Of a stretch of DNA of 64,000 bases, positions 52,366-59,961 are shown one piece after another. The translations under genes were made by a program, and so were the position numbers. Where the stretch lies: contig NZ_CP007220.1 of NCBI RefSeq assembly GCF_001632805.1, positions 4,712,001-4,776,000 on the forward strand, in the 5' to 3' direction. This DNA comes from Mycobacteroides chelonae CCUG 47445. Its GTDB lineage: Bacteria; Actinomycetota; Actinomycetes; Mycobacteriales; Mycobacteriaceae. Position 1 is the stretch's first letter. The number at the start of each line of letters is the position of its first letter. Under the pieces are notes generated by a model. It ran no database searches and was not told the origin of the DNA. It was given only the letters and a program-made list of their open reading frames with translations.

Positions 52366-52384
52366 ATCCACAGAGAGCCGCAGG

Positions 52385-53158
52385 CTACTTAGTGGTGTAG
52401 CCGCCGTTGATCAGGATGGTCTGCCCCGTGATCCACCAGCCATCGCTCACCAGGAACCGCACGAACGGTGCAATGTCCTCGATATCGGTCAGGCCGGTCT
52501 TGGAGAACGGCGAAAGCGCAGCCGCCGTCTTGTGATACGCCACCGCATCCTCACCCTCGGCCGGGTAGAAGAACGGGGTGTCCATCGGGCCGGGGCCGAT
52601 CGCCGTCACCGAAATGCCGCGCTCCCCGTACTCCTTCGACGCGGCACGGGTGAAGTGCTCCACCGGCGCCTTCGTCCCGGCGTATGCCGCGTAGAAGGGG
52701 GTGTACGCGCCGAGCAGAGACGTCACCAGCGTGAGGATCTTGCCGTTGTCGTTGACGTGCTTACCCGCCTCCTTGAGGAACAGGAACGCGGATTTGGAGT
52801 TCACCGCGCTCGCCTCGTCGTACTCCTCCTCGGTGATCTCGGTGAACGGCTTCTTGATGACCTTGCCGACCGTGTTGATGGCGATATCGGGGCGCCCCAC
52901 CGCCTCGACGGTGTCCGTGAACAGTTTGCTTACGGCGTCTCCGGTGGTCAGATCCCCCTGGAAGGCCACCGCCTTCGCTCCGGCCGCCGCGACCGCGGCC
53001 ACCGTCTCGTCGGCCGCAGCCTTGCTCGACGGGCTGTTGTAGTGGATCGCCACCGCGCCCACGCCGTGCTCGGCCAAATCCCGAGCGATGAGCCCGCCCA
53101 GGTTCTTCCCGCCACCCGTAATGAGCACGGTCTTTCCGGTCAATGAATGATCAGCCAC
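52385..53158 (-). CDS. SDR-family oxidoreductase
   Basis: This 257-aa SDR has TGGGKNLGGLIARDLAEHG at the cofactor site, catalytic Ser in LVTSLLG and Tyr-x3-Lys in YAAYAGTKAPVEHF, and ends with ITGQTILINGGY. The GTG at 53158 follows AAGGGAG. It is divergent from a LysR regulator, which most likely controls it. The substrate is not known. Confidence 0.88.
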   Translation of the reverse strand: MADHSLTGKTVLITGGGKNLGGLIARDLAEHGVGAVAIHYNSPSSKAAADETVAAVAAAGAKAVAFQGDLTTGDAVSKLFTDTVEAVGRPDIAINTVGKVIKKPFTEITEEEYDEASAVNSKSAFLFLKEAGKHVNDNGKILTLVTSLLGAYTPFYAAYAGTKAPVEHFTRAASKEYGERGISVTAIGPGPMDTPFFYPAEGEDAVAYHKTAAALSPFSKTGLTDIEDIAPFVRFLVSDGWWITGQTILINGGYTTK

Positions 53159-53248
53159 TCGACTATCTCCCTTTTCGTATGCGGATGCCGTCCGTAAATG
53201 GGTTCCATCGTCACCCACTTTCCCTCATCCAAGATCGTAGGTTTCAGT

Positions 53249-53280
53249 TACACAAGGGAAAACCACATTATTCTTGTATA
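53249..53280. promoter_or_regulatory. Inverted repeat in the SDR-LysR divergent region
   Basis: TACACAAG (53249-53256) and CTTGTATA (53273-53280) match in seven of eight positions across 16 bp. LysR regulators bind such spaced half-sites between their own gene and the divergent target. The site lies 27 bp before the LysR start. Confidence 0.4.
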
Positions 53281-53306
53281 CGCACAAATAGGAGTTGTCA
53301 TTGCAG

Positions 53307-54311
53307 ATGGACGAGGTAACCGAGGGTAGTTCGCTGACCGACCTGTTGGACTCCCGGCGATTGTTTCAGTTCGTGGTGGCTGCGGAAGCCCCGACGCTGG
53401 CCGCTGCGGCGGCCGAGCTATTCATCACCCAACAGGCGCTGTCGTCGGCGATCCGCCAACTGGAACGCGATCTCGGTGTCGAGCTGTTCTCGCGGGCGCA
53501 ACGCAGCCTGCAACTGACCGACGCCGGCCAAGAGCTGCACACCGGCGCCAAACCGCTGCTCGCCGGGATACGCATACTTGCCGACGCGACACGCAACCTG
53601 TCAAATCCGCAGCGGGCCTTCGTGATCGGACATTCGCCGGCGATCTCCAGCGAGGAGGTGTACCGGCTCATCGAACCGGCCGTTATCGCCGATCCGACGA
53701 TGTCGATCACCGTGCGGCAGATCTTTCCGAGCACGATGCGCGACGGGCTGCTCGATGGCTCGCTTGATTTGGCGTTACGCCGCGGGGTCGATATGCCACC
53801 TGACTTGGCCACCGACACGCTCCTCTATCAGCCGTTATGTATCGCCGTCGAGCAATCGCATAGCCTCGCCACGCGCGATCGCATCAATATCACCGAGATC
53901 GCGGAGTTCCCCATCGTGGTGTGGGCGCCGCCCCGCCATTCGTTCTACACGGACCTGCTGGTTTCGCATTGCCGACGAAGTGGTTTCGAACCGCAACTGC
54001 ACGTCAATCCGGTACAAGGCACGCCGCCGTACACGGCCGTACTCGCACACCCCGATCACTGTGCATTCGTCACCGACGAGCCGGGGGACGTCTATCACGG
54101 CAAGGTGCGGGTAGTCGAGATCGCCGATCCCCCATTGGTTCCCGTGCAGGCGGTATGGCTCCCTCATTCGGTGTCTGCCATCCGCACCACTCTGTTCGAG
54201 GCTATCCAGCGCACAGCTGTTGTCAGCGCGCCGTCCCGGTTGGAAGATGGAGGTGTTCAGAGAAGCACCCCGAGACGTTCCCATGTCACACATACATCGG
54301 ATGTTCGTTGA
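53307..54311 (+). CDS. LysR-family regulator
   Basis: This protein of about 334 aa has an N-terminal winged helix (LFQFVVAAEAPTLAAAAAELFITQQALSSAIRQLERDLGVELFSR) and a periplasmic-binding-like effector domain. The ATG at 53307 is listed, but GGAG at 53291-53294 is better spaced for an in-frame TTG at 53301, so the true start may be 6 bp upstream. It is divergent from the SDR gene, its likely target. The 3' end overlaps the next gene by about 29 bp. Confidence 0.87.
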   Translation: MDEVTEGSSLTDLLDSRRLFQFVVAAEAPTLAAAAAELFITQQALSSAIRQLERDLGVELFSRAQRSLQLTDAGQELHTGAKPLLAGIRILADATRNLSNPQRAFVIGHSPAISSEEVYRLIEPAVIADPTMSITVRQIFPSTMRDGLLDGSLDLALRRGVDMPPDLATDTLLYQPLCIAVEQSHSLATRDRINITEIAEFPIVVWAPPRHSFYTDLLVSHCRRSGFEPQLHVNPVQGTPPYTAVLAHPDHCAFVTDEPGDVYHGKVRVVEIADPPLVPVQAVWLPHSVSAIRTTLFEAIQRTAVVSAPSRLEDGGVQRSTPRRSHVTHTSDVR

Positions 54312-54921
54312 TCGCCAGGACGCCGGCCGCGTACTGGCACACATCCTTGCGCCCTACAACATGCACGATGTGGTGGTCCTCGCGTTGCCGCGTGGCGGGA
54401 TACCGGTAGGGCGGGAAATCGCAAAGGCTCTGGGTGCCCCTCTTGAGGTGCTGGTCGTACGCAAGCTCGGTGTCCCCGGACACGAGGAGTACGCAATGGG
54501 TGCCATCGCCAGCGGCGGCCAGATGGTCGTCGACGAGGACATCGTGCGCACGATGCGAGTCACTCCGGAACAGCTCGAAGACGTCGCCGCCCGGGAGCGT
54601 CGGGAGCTGGCCCGGCGCGAATGCGCGTACCGAAATCAGTGCAGCACCGAAATCAACGGCAAGACAGTCGTTCTGGTCGACGACGGGATCGCCACCGGCG
54701 CGACGATGCGCGCCGCCTTACTGACCATCGGAAATGCTTCGCCCACGCGGGTGGTGGCGGCCGTTCCCATTGCCCCACGATCGGCGTTCCGCCGATTCGG
54801 TTCCCTCGTCGATGATTTCGTCGTTGCCGCCTCTCCCTCCCGATTCCTCGCGGTGGGTGACGCCTACCAAGACTTTCACCAGGTCTCCGATGACGAGGTG
54901 CGCACGCTCCTTTCTCGTTGA
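54283..54921 (+). CDS. Phosphoribosyltransferase-fold protein
   Basis: This 212-aa type I PRTase-fold protein has the PRPP loop VVLVDDGIATGATMRAAL and the family N-terminus FVDRQDAGRVLAHIL, followed by VVLALPRGGIPVGREIAKAL. Such stand-alone members may act on nucleobases or be regulatory; the substrate is unknown. The start may be 54283, or 54301, which matches family N-termini (MFVDRQDAG) better; no strong SD separates them. It overlaps the end of the LysR gene. Confidence 0.82.
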   Translation: MSHIHRMFVDRQDAGRVLAHILAPYNMHDVVVLALPRGGIPVGREIAKALGAPLEVLVVRKLGVPGHEEYAMGAIASGGQMVVDEDIVRTMRVTPEQLEDVAARERRELARRECAYRNQCSTEINGKTVVLVDDGIATGATMRAALLTIGNASPTRVVAAVPIAPRSAFRRFGSLVDDFVVAASPSRFLAVGDAYQDFHQVSDDEVRTLLSR

Positions 54922-55009
54922 CTGTGCGTCCATGGCGGCGATCCGCCACAAGATGCGAGAACCGGCCCACCCTGCGCGCACAGTCGACGAAGAGGCCTAC
55001 CGTGGGGAC

Positions 55010-55450
55010 ATGCGTGCAGTTGTGCTGGCGGTCTTGTCACTTGTCCTACTTGCGGGTTGCGGCGATCGCGGGCTCGATACACCCACCGCGGCAGCCGACA
55101 CCCCCGTCCCCACTGTGACCGCCACCCCGTCCGAGGTTCCGCCCGTTGAGGCGGTAACTCTTTTCGACGACAACCCGCGGATCGTCGACAGCCGTCCGAT
55201 GGCATTCGACACCTGGAGTCGTTCCCCCGACGGCAACGCGGTGACCGTGTACTTCACCAGCGGAACGCCGCAATGCCACGGCGCGCACGCAACGGTCCAC
55301 GAGACCGATGACACTGTCGAGATCGCGTTACGCGGCGGCACGCCGCCGGAGGCCGTCGGCAAGATGTGCATCCTGATCGCCGTGCAGGGCAGTCTCAGTG
55401 TGCCACTGGAGAATCCACTCGGCGACCGGCGATTACTCAGCGTGTCATGA
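55010..55450 (+). CDS. Small predicted lipoprotein
   Basis: This 146-aa precursor has a short signal peptide ending in the lipobox LLAGC (Cys about residue 16), a Thr/Pro linker to about residue 45, then a compact domain with two Cys (TPQCHGAHATVHETDD and VGKMCILIAVQG). It would be anchored on the outer face of the cytoplasmic membrane. The family is not recognised by name; similar small lipoproteins are common in mycobacteria. The ATG at 55010 is chosen so that the signal peptide starts the protein. Confidence 0.75.
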   Translation: MRAVVLAVLSLVLLAGCGDRGLDTPTAAADTPVPTVTATPSEVPPVEAVTLFDDNPRIVDSRPMAFDTWSRSPDGNAVTVYFTSGTPQCHGAHATVHETDDTVEIALRGGTPPEAVGKMCILIAVQGSLSVPLENPLGDRRLLSVS

Positions 55451-55465
55451 CGGGCGCGGAGCCTC

Positions 55466-56503
55466 TCATTTCACCGGGTTGTGCTTGAAGCTCACGCTGA
55501 CGATGCCATGGTCCCCGGTACCCGTCTCCCGGTGGTTCTCGAAGTTCAGGTGGTCGTTGTTGATCAGCAGCCCGTCGAAGAGCCACACCCGCTTACGACT
55601 GTGGTCATAGAACTGCTCGCTGACCATCACATGGTCCAGCGACTCTCGCAGATCCTGATGCACGTGCGTGTAATAGACATCGCGAGTGTCCCGATACTCC
55701 TGCAGCGTTTGCGCCGAGTACAACCCAAAATCACTGCCGCCCTTTGAGTCCCCCACGAGGTAGCGGGGCTGTGCGGTGAGGATGTTGGCGGTATTGCTTT
55801 CCTTACCGTCGTTCATATCGCCGAGCAGGATGACCGGGGTTTCGGTGTCCCGCAGGACTCCGTTGAGCAGGATCCGCACCGCGACGGCTTCCGCGGTTCG
55901 GCGGATGGTCGAGATCCCGTCACCCAGCGCCTGCTGATGCGGACGATAGGTCGCGGGGGTCTTCTTGTACCACGCCTCCTGGCTGACCTGTGTGGGCAAC
56001 TTCGACTTGAGGTGCACCACGAAGACTTCCGTAGCGGGCTCGTCGTCGCGCAGCTGAATCCGGAAGTTCAGCACCGGCCGCGAGAAGCTCTTGATCGAGA
56101 CATCGATGACGGGTGCCTGCGGATCGGCGGGGTCATCCTTCGACTCGAGCCGCACCGCCTTGGGGAAGTCCGTGATCCACTTGGGTTTTCCGGTAAGCAG
56201 TCCTTTGCGCACCAGTGCGGCGCAGGTGATCGAGGTTCCTACGGCCGGGGTGGCCAGGATGTCGTATTCGTCGGCCAGTCCCTTCGGGTCCACCGCGAGG
56301 ATCGCCTCCAGGGCGCTCTTGCTCCACACCTCTTGCAACCCGACCACGTCGGCCCCGATGCTCCCCAGTTGCCATGCCGCCCACTCGGTCTTGCGTTTGA
56401 ATTCCTCGGGGGTCCACGGCTTGGTTTTCGCGTAGAGCGGAGTGTCCGCATCCTGCAGGTTGTACATGTTGAACGTCGCGACACTGAATGCGGTGCGGAC
56501 CAT
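55466..56503 (-). CDS. Endonuclease/exonuclease/phosphatase-family protein
   Basis: This 345-aa protein has the EEP fold: FSVATFNMYNL and GLQEVWSK (metal-binding Asn and Glu), VILLGDMNDGKESN (Asp-x-Asn), and SLDHVMVSEQF and TGDHGIVSVSF (Asp and catalytic His). No signal peptide is visible. The ATG at 56503 is preceded by AAGGGAG. It could be a nuclease, a phosphodiesterase or a phosphatase; the substrate is not determined. Confidence 0.87.
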   Translation of the reverse strand: MVRTAFSVATFNMYNLQDADTPLYAKTKPWTPEEFKRKTEWAAWQLGSIGADVVGLQEVWSKSALEAILAVDPKGLADEYDILATPAVGTSITCAALVRKGLLTGKPKWITDFPKAVRLESKDDPADPQAPVIDVSIKSFSRPVLNFRIQLRDDEPATEVFVVHLKSKLPTQVSQEAWYKKTPATYRPHQQALGDGISTIRRTAEAVAVRILLNGVLRDTETPVILLGDMNDGKESNTANILTAQPRYLVGDSKGGSDFGLYSAQTLQEYRDTRDVYYTHVHQDLRESLDHVMVSEQFYDHSRKRVWLFDGLLINNDHLNFENHRETGTGDHGIVSVSFKHNPVK

Positions 56504-56708
56504 GTCTGGCTCCCTTGAGCGATGGCTTGTTTGATCGCCAACGTATTCCGAGGATCTCCGAATCGCCGCCCTGGACAAGGCCGCGTCGAGGTTGTTCACT
56601 CAGTTGCCGCACACCTGTCATACGGAATTGCCTGCCAACCGCGAGCGCGCCAGGTGGGGTTCTCGTGTTGTTTCCTGTCCAGCAATGTTCCGCGGCTAGC
56701 TTCCAGCC

Positions 56709-57368
56709 ATGGACATGGGTCTGGCGCCCGCGGACGTCATGGATCCGATGTACTGGCTCGGCGAGGGAGGGTTGTTCGGGGGCGCCGTCCTGGCCGGGGT
56801 CATGGTTATCGTCTTCATCGAGACCGGCCTGCTGTTTCCCTTCTTGCCCGGTGACACGCTGCTGTTCTCTGCTGGACTGATTGCCGCTCAGCCGAATTCC
56901 CCTGTTTCGATCCAGGTGCTGGCGCCCTGTGCCGCGGTGGCCGCCCTGCTGGGCAGCCAATGCGGATACTTCATTGGACGTCGGCTCGGCCCGGCACTGT
57001 TCAAGAAGGAAGATGCACGCTTCTTCAAGCAGCGGTATCTGACGGCCTCTCGCGATTTCTTCGACAAGCATGGGCCCAAGACACTTCTCGTCGCACAATT
57101 TATCGGGGTGGTTCGCACTTTCACCCCGGTCATCGCCGGCATGTCGGGTATGCGCTATCCGATATTCCTGCTGTACAACGCCATTGGCAGCGCCGCGTGG
57201 GGTGTCGGACTCACGACGGTCGGCTATTTCTTGGGCAACGTCGCGTTCGTCGGCGAGCACCTGGACCTCATCATCCTGGTGATCGCCATCCTATCGACCC
57301 TGCCGGCCGCCGCGACGGCCGCCAAGGTGTACCTGGACAAGCGGCGCGCGGTCACCGACAACGGCTGA
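56709..57368 (+). CDS. DedA/SNARE-associated (VTT) membrane protein
   Basis: This 219-aa membrane protein has the DedA core: ETGLLFPFLPGDTLLFSAGLIAA with the acidic residue, then GYFIGRRLGPALF and the FDKHGPKTLLVAQFIGVVRTFTPVIAGMSGM loop with essential Arg residues, and final helices. DedA proteins act as phospholipid flippases or undecaprenyl-phosphate translocases and support membrane homeostasis. The ATG at 56709 is used; an ATG two codons later is possible. Confidence 0.92.
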   Translation: MDMGLAPADVMDPMYWLGEGGLFGGAVLAGVMVIVFIETGLLFPFLPGDTLLFSAGLIAAQPNSPVSIQVLAPCAAVAALLGSQCGYFIGRRLGPALFKKEDARFFKQRYLTASRDFFDKHGPKTLLVAQFIGVVRTFTPVIAGMSGMRYPIFLLYNAIGSAAWGVGLTTVGYFLGNVAFVGEHLDLIILVIAILSTLPAAATAAKVYLDKRRAVTDNG

Positions 57369-57371
57369 ACG

Positions 57372-57590
57372 CTAAGAACCAGCCACACTTTGGCGGTCAT
57401 AGTGCCGCTTGACCCGGGCTCGATTACCGCATTTCGGCGTGCACCATTCCCTCCGCGGGTGCTCCTTGACGAAGAACAGCACGCAGTGCGACGCCAGGCA
57501 GGCACGCAGCTGGTGGCGCTCCGGTCCACCGAAAAAGTCGATCGCCTGACGAGCGATCAACCCGACGGTCAACCGTGCCTGCGTTCCGCG
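57372..57590 (-). pseudogene. 3' remnant of a CGNR zinc-finger gene
   Basis: About 70 codons remain of a CGNR family protein: AIDFFGGPERHQLRACL, HCVLFFVKEHPRREWC and CGNRARVKRHYDR, with the zinc-binding Cys residues intact. Full CGNR proteins are about 170-200 aa with an N-terminal ABATE domain. Here the likeness stops at about 57570-57595 and the reading frame beyond reads as unrelated Arg-rich sequence. It appears 5'-truncated and probably non-functional. Confidence 0.6.
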
Positions 57591-57766
57591 CATCCTCCGC
57601 GTCCGATACCGTCGACCGGCTGCAGGCGCAGGGCTACACGGTCCAGCTGAACGGCATCGCCGATGCACCGCTTTCCCAATGTGTGGTGACGGGTATCGAA
57701 GGGCTGCGCGGCGCCACCGCCTTCTCGACGGTGTACGTCGACATCTCCTGCCCCACCCACAACTAA
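57575..57766 (+). pseudogene. Small mycobacterial secreted protein lacking its signal peptide
   Basis: The 63 codons include ASDTVDRLQAQGYTVQLNG, PLSQCVVTGIEG and VYVDISC. This is the mature region of a common mycobacterial exported small protein with two Cys. The expected signal peptide is missing: upstream of 57575 the frame carries no hydrophobic stretch and overlaps the CGNR remnant on the other strand. The two truncated ends meet at about 57575-57600, as if one deletion removed both 5' ends. Confidence 0.6.
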
Positions 57767-57776
57767 TCCAGCCGAG

Positions 57777-57832
57777 TACGCGAACGCGGACCCGCCCCGG
57801 TCATAAGGCCGTGGGAGTCCGCGTTTGGCGTA
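57777..57832. terminator. Hairpin after the truncated secreted-protein gene
   Basis: TACGCGAACGCGGAC (57777-57791) pairs with GTCCGCGTTTGGCGTA (57817-57832) with one mismatch/bulge. It is the expected terminator of the secreted-protein gene and seems to have survived with its 3' end. The remaining bases to 57988 hold only the leader of the next gene. Confidence 0.6.
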
Positions 57833-57988
57833 TTCGGTTGTCCTGCTTTATCGAACAGCCCCGTCTCCGCGATTATTCCGGGCCGGACTGACTGAGATAT
57901 CACAGGCCGTTCAGGATGGCAACAGATAGCGCTCACGTTATTTGAAGCATCGCAAGAAGATGTTCAAAAGTATTGGAGCGCAGACGAA

Positions 57989-58264
57989 ATGACCCACATG
58001 ACCACCACCTCGCACGCAGTCTCCACCAACCTCCGTCGCGCTGTCGCCGCCGCGGGTATCGGTCTCGCAATCTTGGTGCCCACCTACGCCGCCATCGAGC
58101 TGACCGCCGCTCCCGTCTCCGCCGTCGCCGGCAATGACGGCCCTGGGGGCAACAACCGAGATCACGCCCGGCTGGGCACCGGCCGGTACTCGATGAACAA
58201 CTCCGGCCCGCAGATGCGCTACACCTCGCCCCCCAGCGGCCAGTACATCGGCGGCATTAACTAA
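57989..58264 (+). CDS. Small secreted protein, unknown function
   Basis: This 91-aa precursor has a basic N-terminus (about 1-17, ending NLRR), a hydrophobic core (about 18-38, AVAAAGIGLAILVPTYAAI) and probable cleavage after AVSAVA at about 45-47. The mature region is a Gly/Asn/Pro/Ser-rich peptide of about 45 residues with no Cys. The start may be 57989 or the ATG 9 bp downstream. Function is not known; the composition suggests an exported, disordered peptide. Confidence 0.65.
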   Translation: MTHMTTTSHAVSTNLRRAVAAAGIGLAILVPTYAAIELTAAPVSAVAGNDGPGGNNRDHARLGTGRYSMNNSGPQMRYTSPPSGQYIGGIN

Positions 58265-58289
58265 GCCCGCCGAACGACCGAGGGCATAG

Positions 58290-58412
58290 TTGAGGAACAA
58301 ACTGGAAGAGGTCGAACGCTCACTCACGGAAACTGTCAACGGTTTACGAAGGATGACCGTGCGCGGCTTCCTGGCGATCACACTGTCGGGCACTTACGAC
58401 ATGCCCGGGTGA
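58290..58412 (+). CDS. Possible 40-aa ORF, unsupported by homology
   Basis: A TTG-started frame directly after an in-frame TAG encodes a 40-aa peptide beginning MRNKLEEVERSLTETV, with an amphipathic first half and a hydrophobic centre (GFLAITLSG). There is no ribosome-binding site of note. It lies in the 185-bp gap between the small secreted protein gene and the convergent monooxygenase gene. It may be chance. Confidence 0.15.
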   Translation: MRNKLEEVERSLTETVNGLRRMTVRGFLAITLSGTYDMPG

Positions 58413-58449
58413 CAAGAGCGAAGTGCGACTGAACCCACGTACTACCGTT

Positions 58450-59907
58450 TCACCGATAGGTCTCTACGAAGTCAGCTGGATCAGGCTCGGCAAGGTCGGC
58501 ACGAAACTTGTGCATCGTCCAGGGCCACAGCACCGGCTTTCCGTCGGGTCCGATATACCAGCTGTCGCAGCCTGTCGCCCACAGCGTGTTCGGAAGCGCT
58601 GCGGCAACCTCGGTCCGGAACTGCTCGGCGGCCTCGGGGGTCACCTCGATCGAAGCCACGTTGCGGTCGCGGATTCGCTGTAACCAGGACACAACGTATC
58701 GCGCCTGGGTCTCGGCGACGGGCACCAACGAAGAGTTGCCCAGCGGACTATAGGGACCGAGCATCAGGAACAGGTTCGGAAATCCGGGAACAACGGTGCT
58801 GCGGTATGCGTGTGGGCCACGCCTCCACGCCTCGTGGATGGTTATCCCTCCGCGTCCCGTCAAAGCCATGGGGCGCATGTAGGCGTGGGCATCAAAGCCT
58901 GTCGCCGTCACCAGCACATCGAGCTTGTGCAGTGTGCCGTCGACTGTGCGAACCCCTTCAGCCACAACGCGATCAACCCCAGCGGTCACCAAATGGACAT
59001 CGTCGCGTTGGATCGCCCGATAGAAGGTCGGTGAGATCACCAAACGTTTACATCCCGGCTCGTAGGCCGGTGTTAGCGCCGCCCTCAGTCCATCGTCGGC
59101 GACCCTCGCCAGGCTGCTGCGCGCTAACTTCGCGAAGGCTTTTCGTTGCCAAGACTCTTCGGTCACCGCCTTCGCCAACACATCAAAAGCGCGTTTGTTC
59201 GCCGAGTACAAGGCTCGCGAGGCGCCCGGCACGCGCCGCAGCGCGGATCTAACCGGCGTCGGCACCCTCGGGTTGGGCAGTGTCGCTACCCAGTGCGGCG
59301 TGCGCTGGAACAGCGTTACAGAGGCTGCTCTCCCGGCGAGGGCAGAGGTGATCTGCACACCCGTCGAACCGCTGCCGATGACTCCGACGCGGACTCCTTC
59401 CAGCGGTATATCGTGATTCCAGCGCGCCGAATGGAAGCGTGGACCATCGAAGTCTCCAAGGCCCTCGATGGCGGGTTCTCGTACACGATGGAGCACCCCA
59501 GTCGCGCACACCAGGACATCAGCCCTGTAGCTCACCCCGTCAGCGGTACGCAGTTCCCAATGGTCGTCCACGAACTCGGCCGCCACTATGTCCGTGCCAA
59601 ACCGTATGTGCCGGTGCAGGTGACGCTTGGACACCACCTGCTCGAGATACCCCTGGATCTCGGATCCCGGCGAAAACAGCTGGCTCCAATTGGGGTTCGG
59701 CATATCGCGGTAACTGTAATAGTGAGACGGCACATCGCAAGTCAAGCCGGGATAGCTGTTCTCACGCCATGTTCCACCAAGGCGCTGCGCCTTCTCGAAG
59801 ATGGTGAACTCGCTGAAACCGGCGTCTTGAAGTGCCAGCGCCATCGCGATGCCAGACATTCCGGCCCCTATGACCGCCACTGCTGGTTGCAGGCTACGCG
59901 CACTCAC
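58450..59907 (-). CDS. Flavin monooxygenase, Baeyer-Villiger type (MymA/EthA-related)
   Basis: This 485-aa FAD/NADPH monooxygenase has two Rossmann motifs: GAGMSG at residues 14-19 and GSGSTG at about 178-183. The BVMO fingerprint F153-x-G155-x3-H159-x3-W163 lies between them. Length and layout are close to M. tuberculosis MymA (Rv3083) and EthA. It would insert oxygen next to a ketone or hydroxylate a long-chain substrate. The GTG at 59907 follows AAGGGGGAAG. It is the last gene of the minus-strand operon, 54 bp after the aldehyde dehydrogenase. Confidence 0.9.
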   Translation of the reverse strand: MSARSLQPAVAVIGAGMSGIAMALALQDAGFSEFTIFEKAQRLGGTWRENSYPGLTCDVPSHYYSYRDMPNPNWSQLFSPGSEIQGYLEQVVSKRHLHRHIRFGTDIVAAEFVDDHWELRTADGVSYRADVLVCATGVLHRVREPAIEGLGDFDGPRFHSARWNHDIPLEGVRVGVIGSGSTGVQITSALAGRAASVTLFQRTPHWVATLPNPRVPTPVRSALRRVPGASRALYSANKRAFDVLAKAVTEESWQRKAFAKLARSSLARVADDGLRAALTPAYEPGCKRLVISPTFYRAIQRDDVHLVTAGVDRVVAEGVRTVDGTLHKLDVLVTATGFDAHAYMRPMALTGRGGITIHEAWRRGPHAYRSTVVPGFPNLFLMLGPYSPLGNSSLVPVAETQARYVVSWLQRIRDRNVASIEVTPEAAEQFRTEVAAALPNTLWATGCDSWYIGPDGKPVLWPWTMHKFRADLAEPDPADFVETYR

Positions 59908-59961
59908 AGAACTTCCCCCTTGGGTAGAATTCGCTTGGCGGCATTCGTGTTAACGCACACT

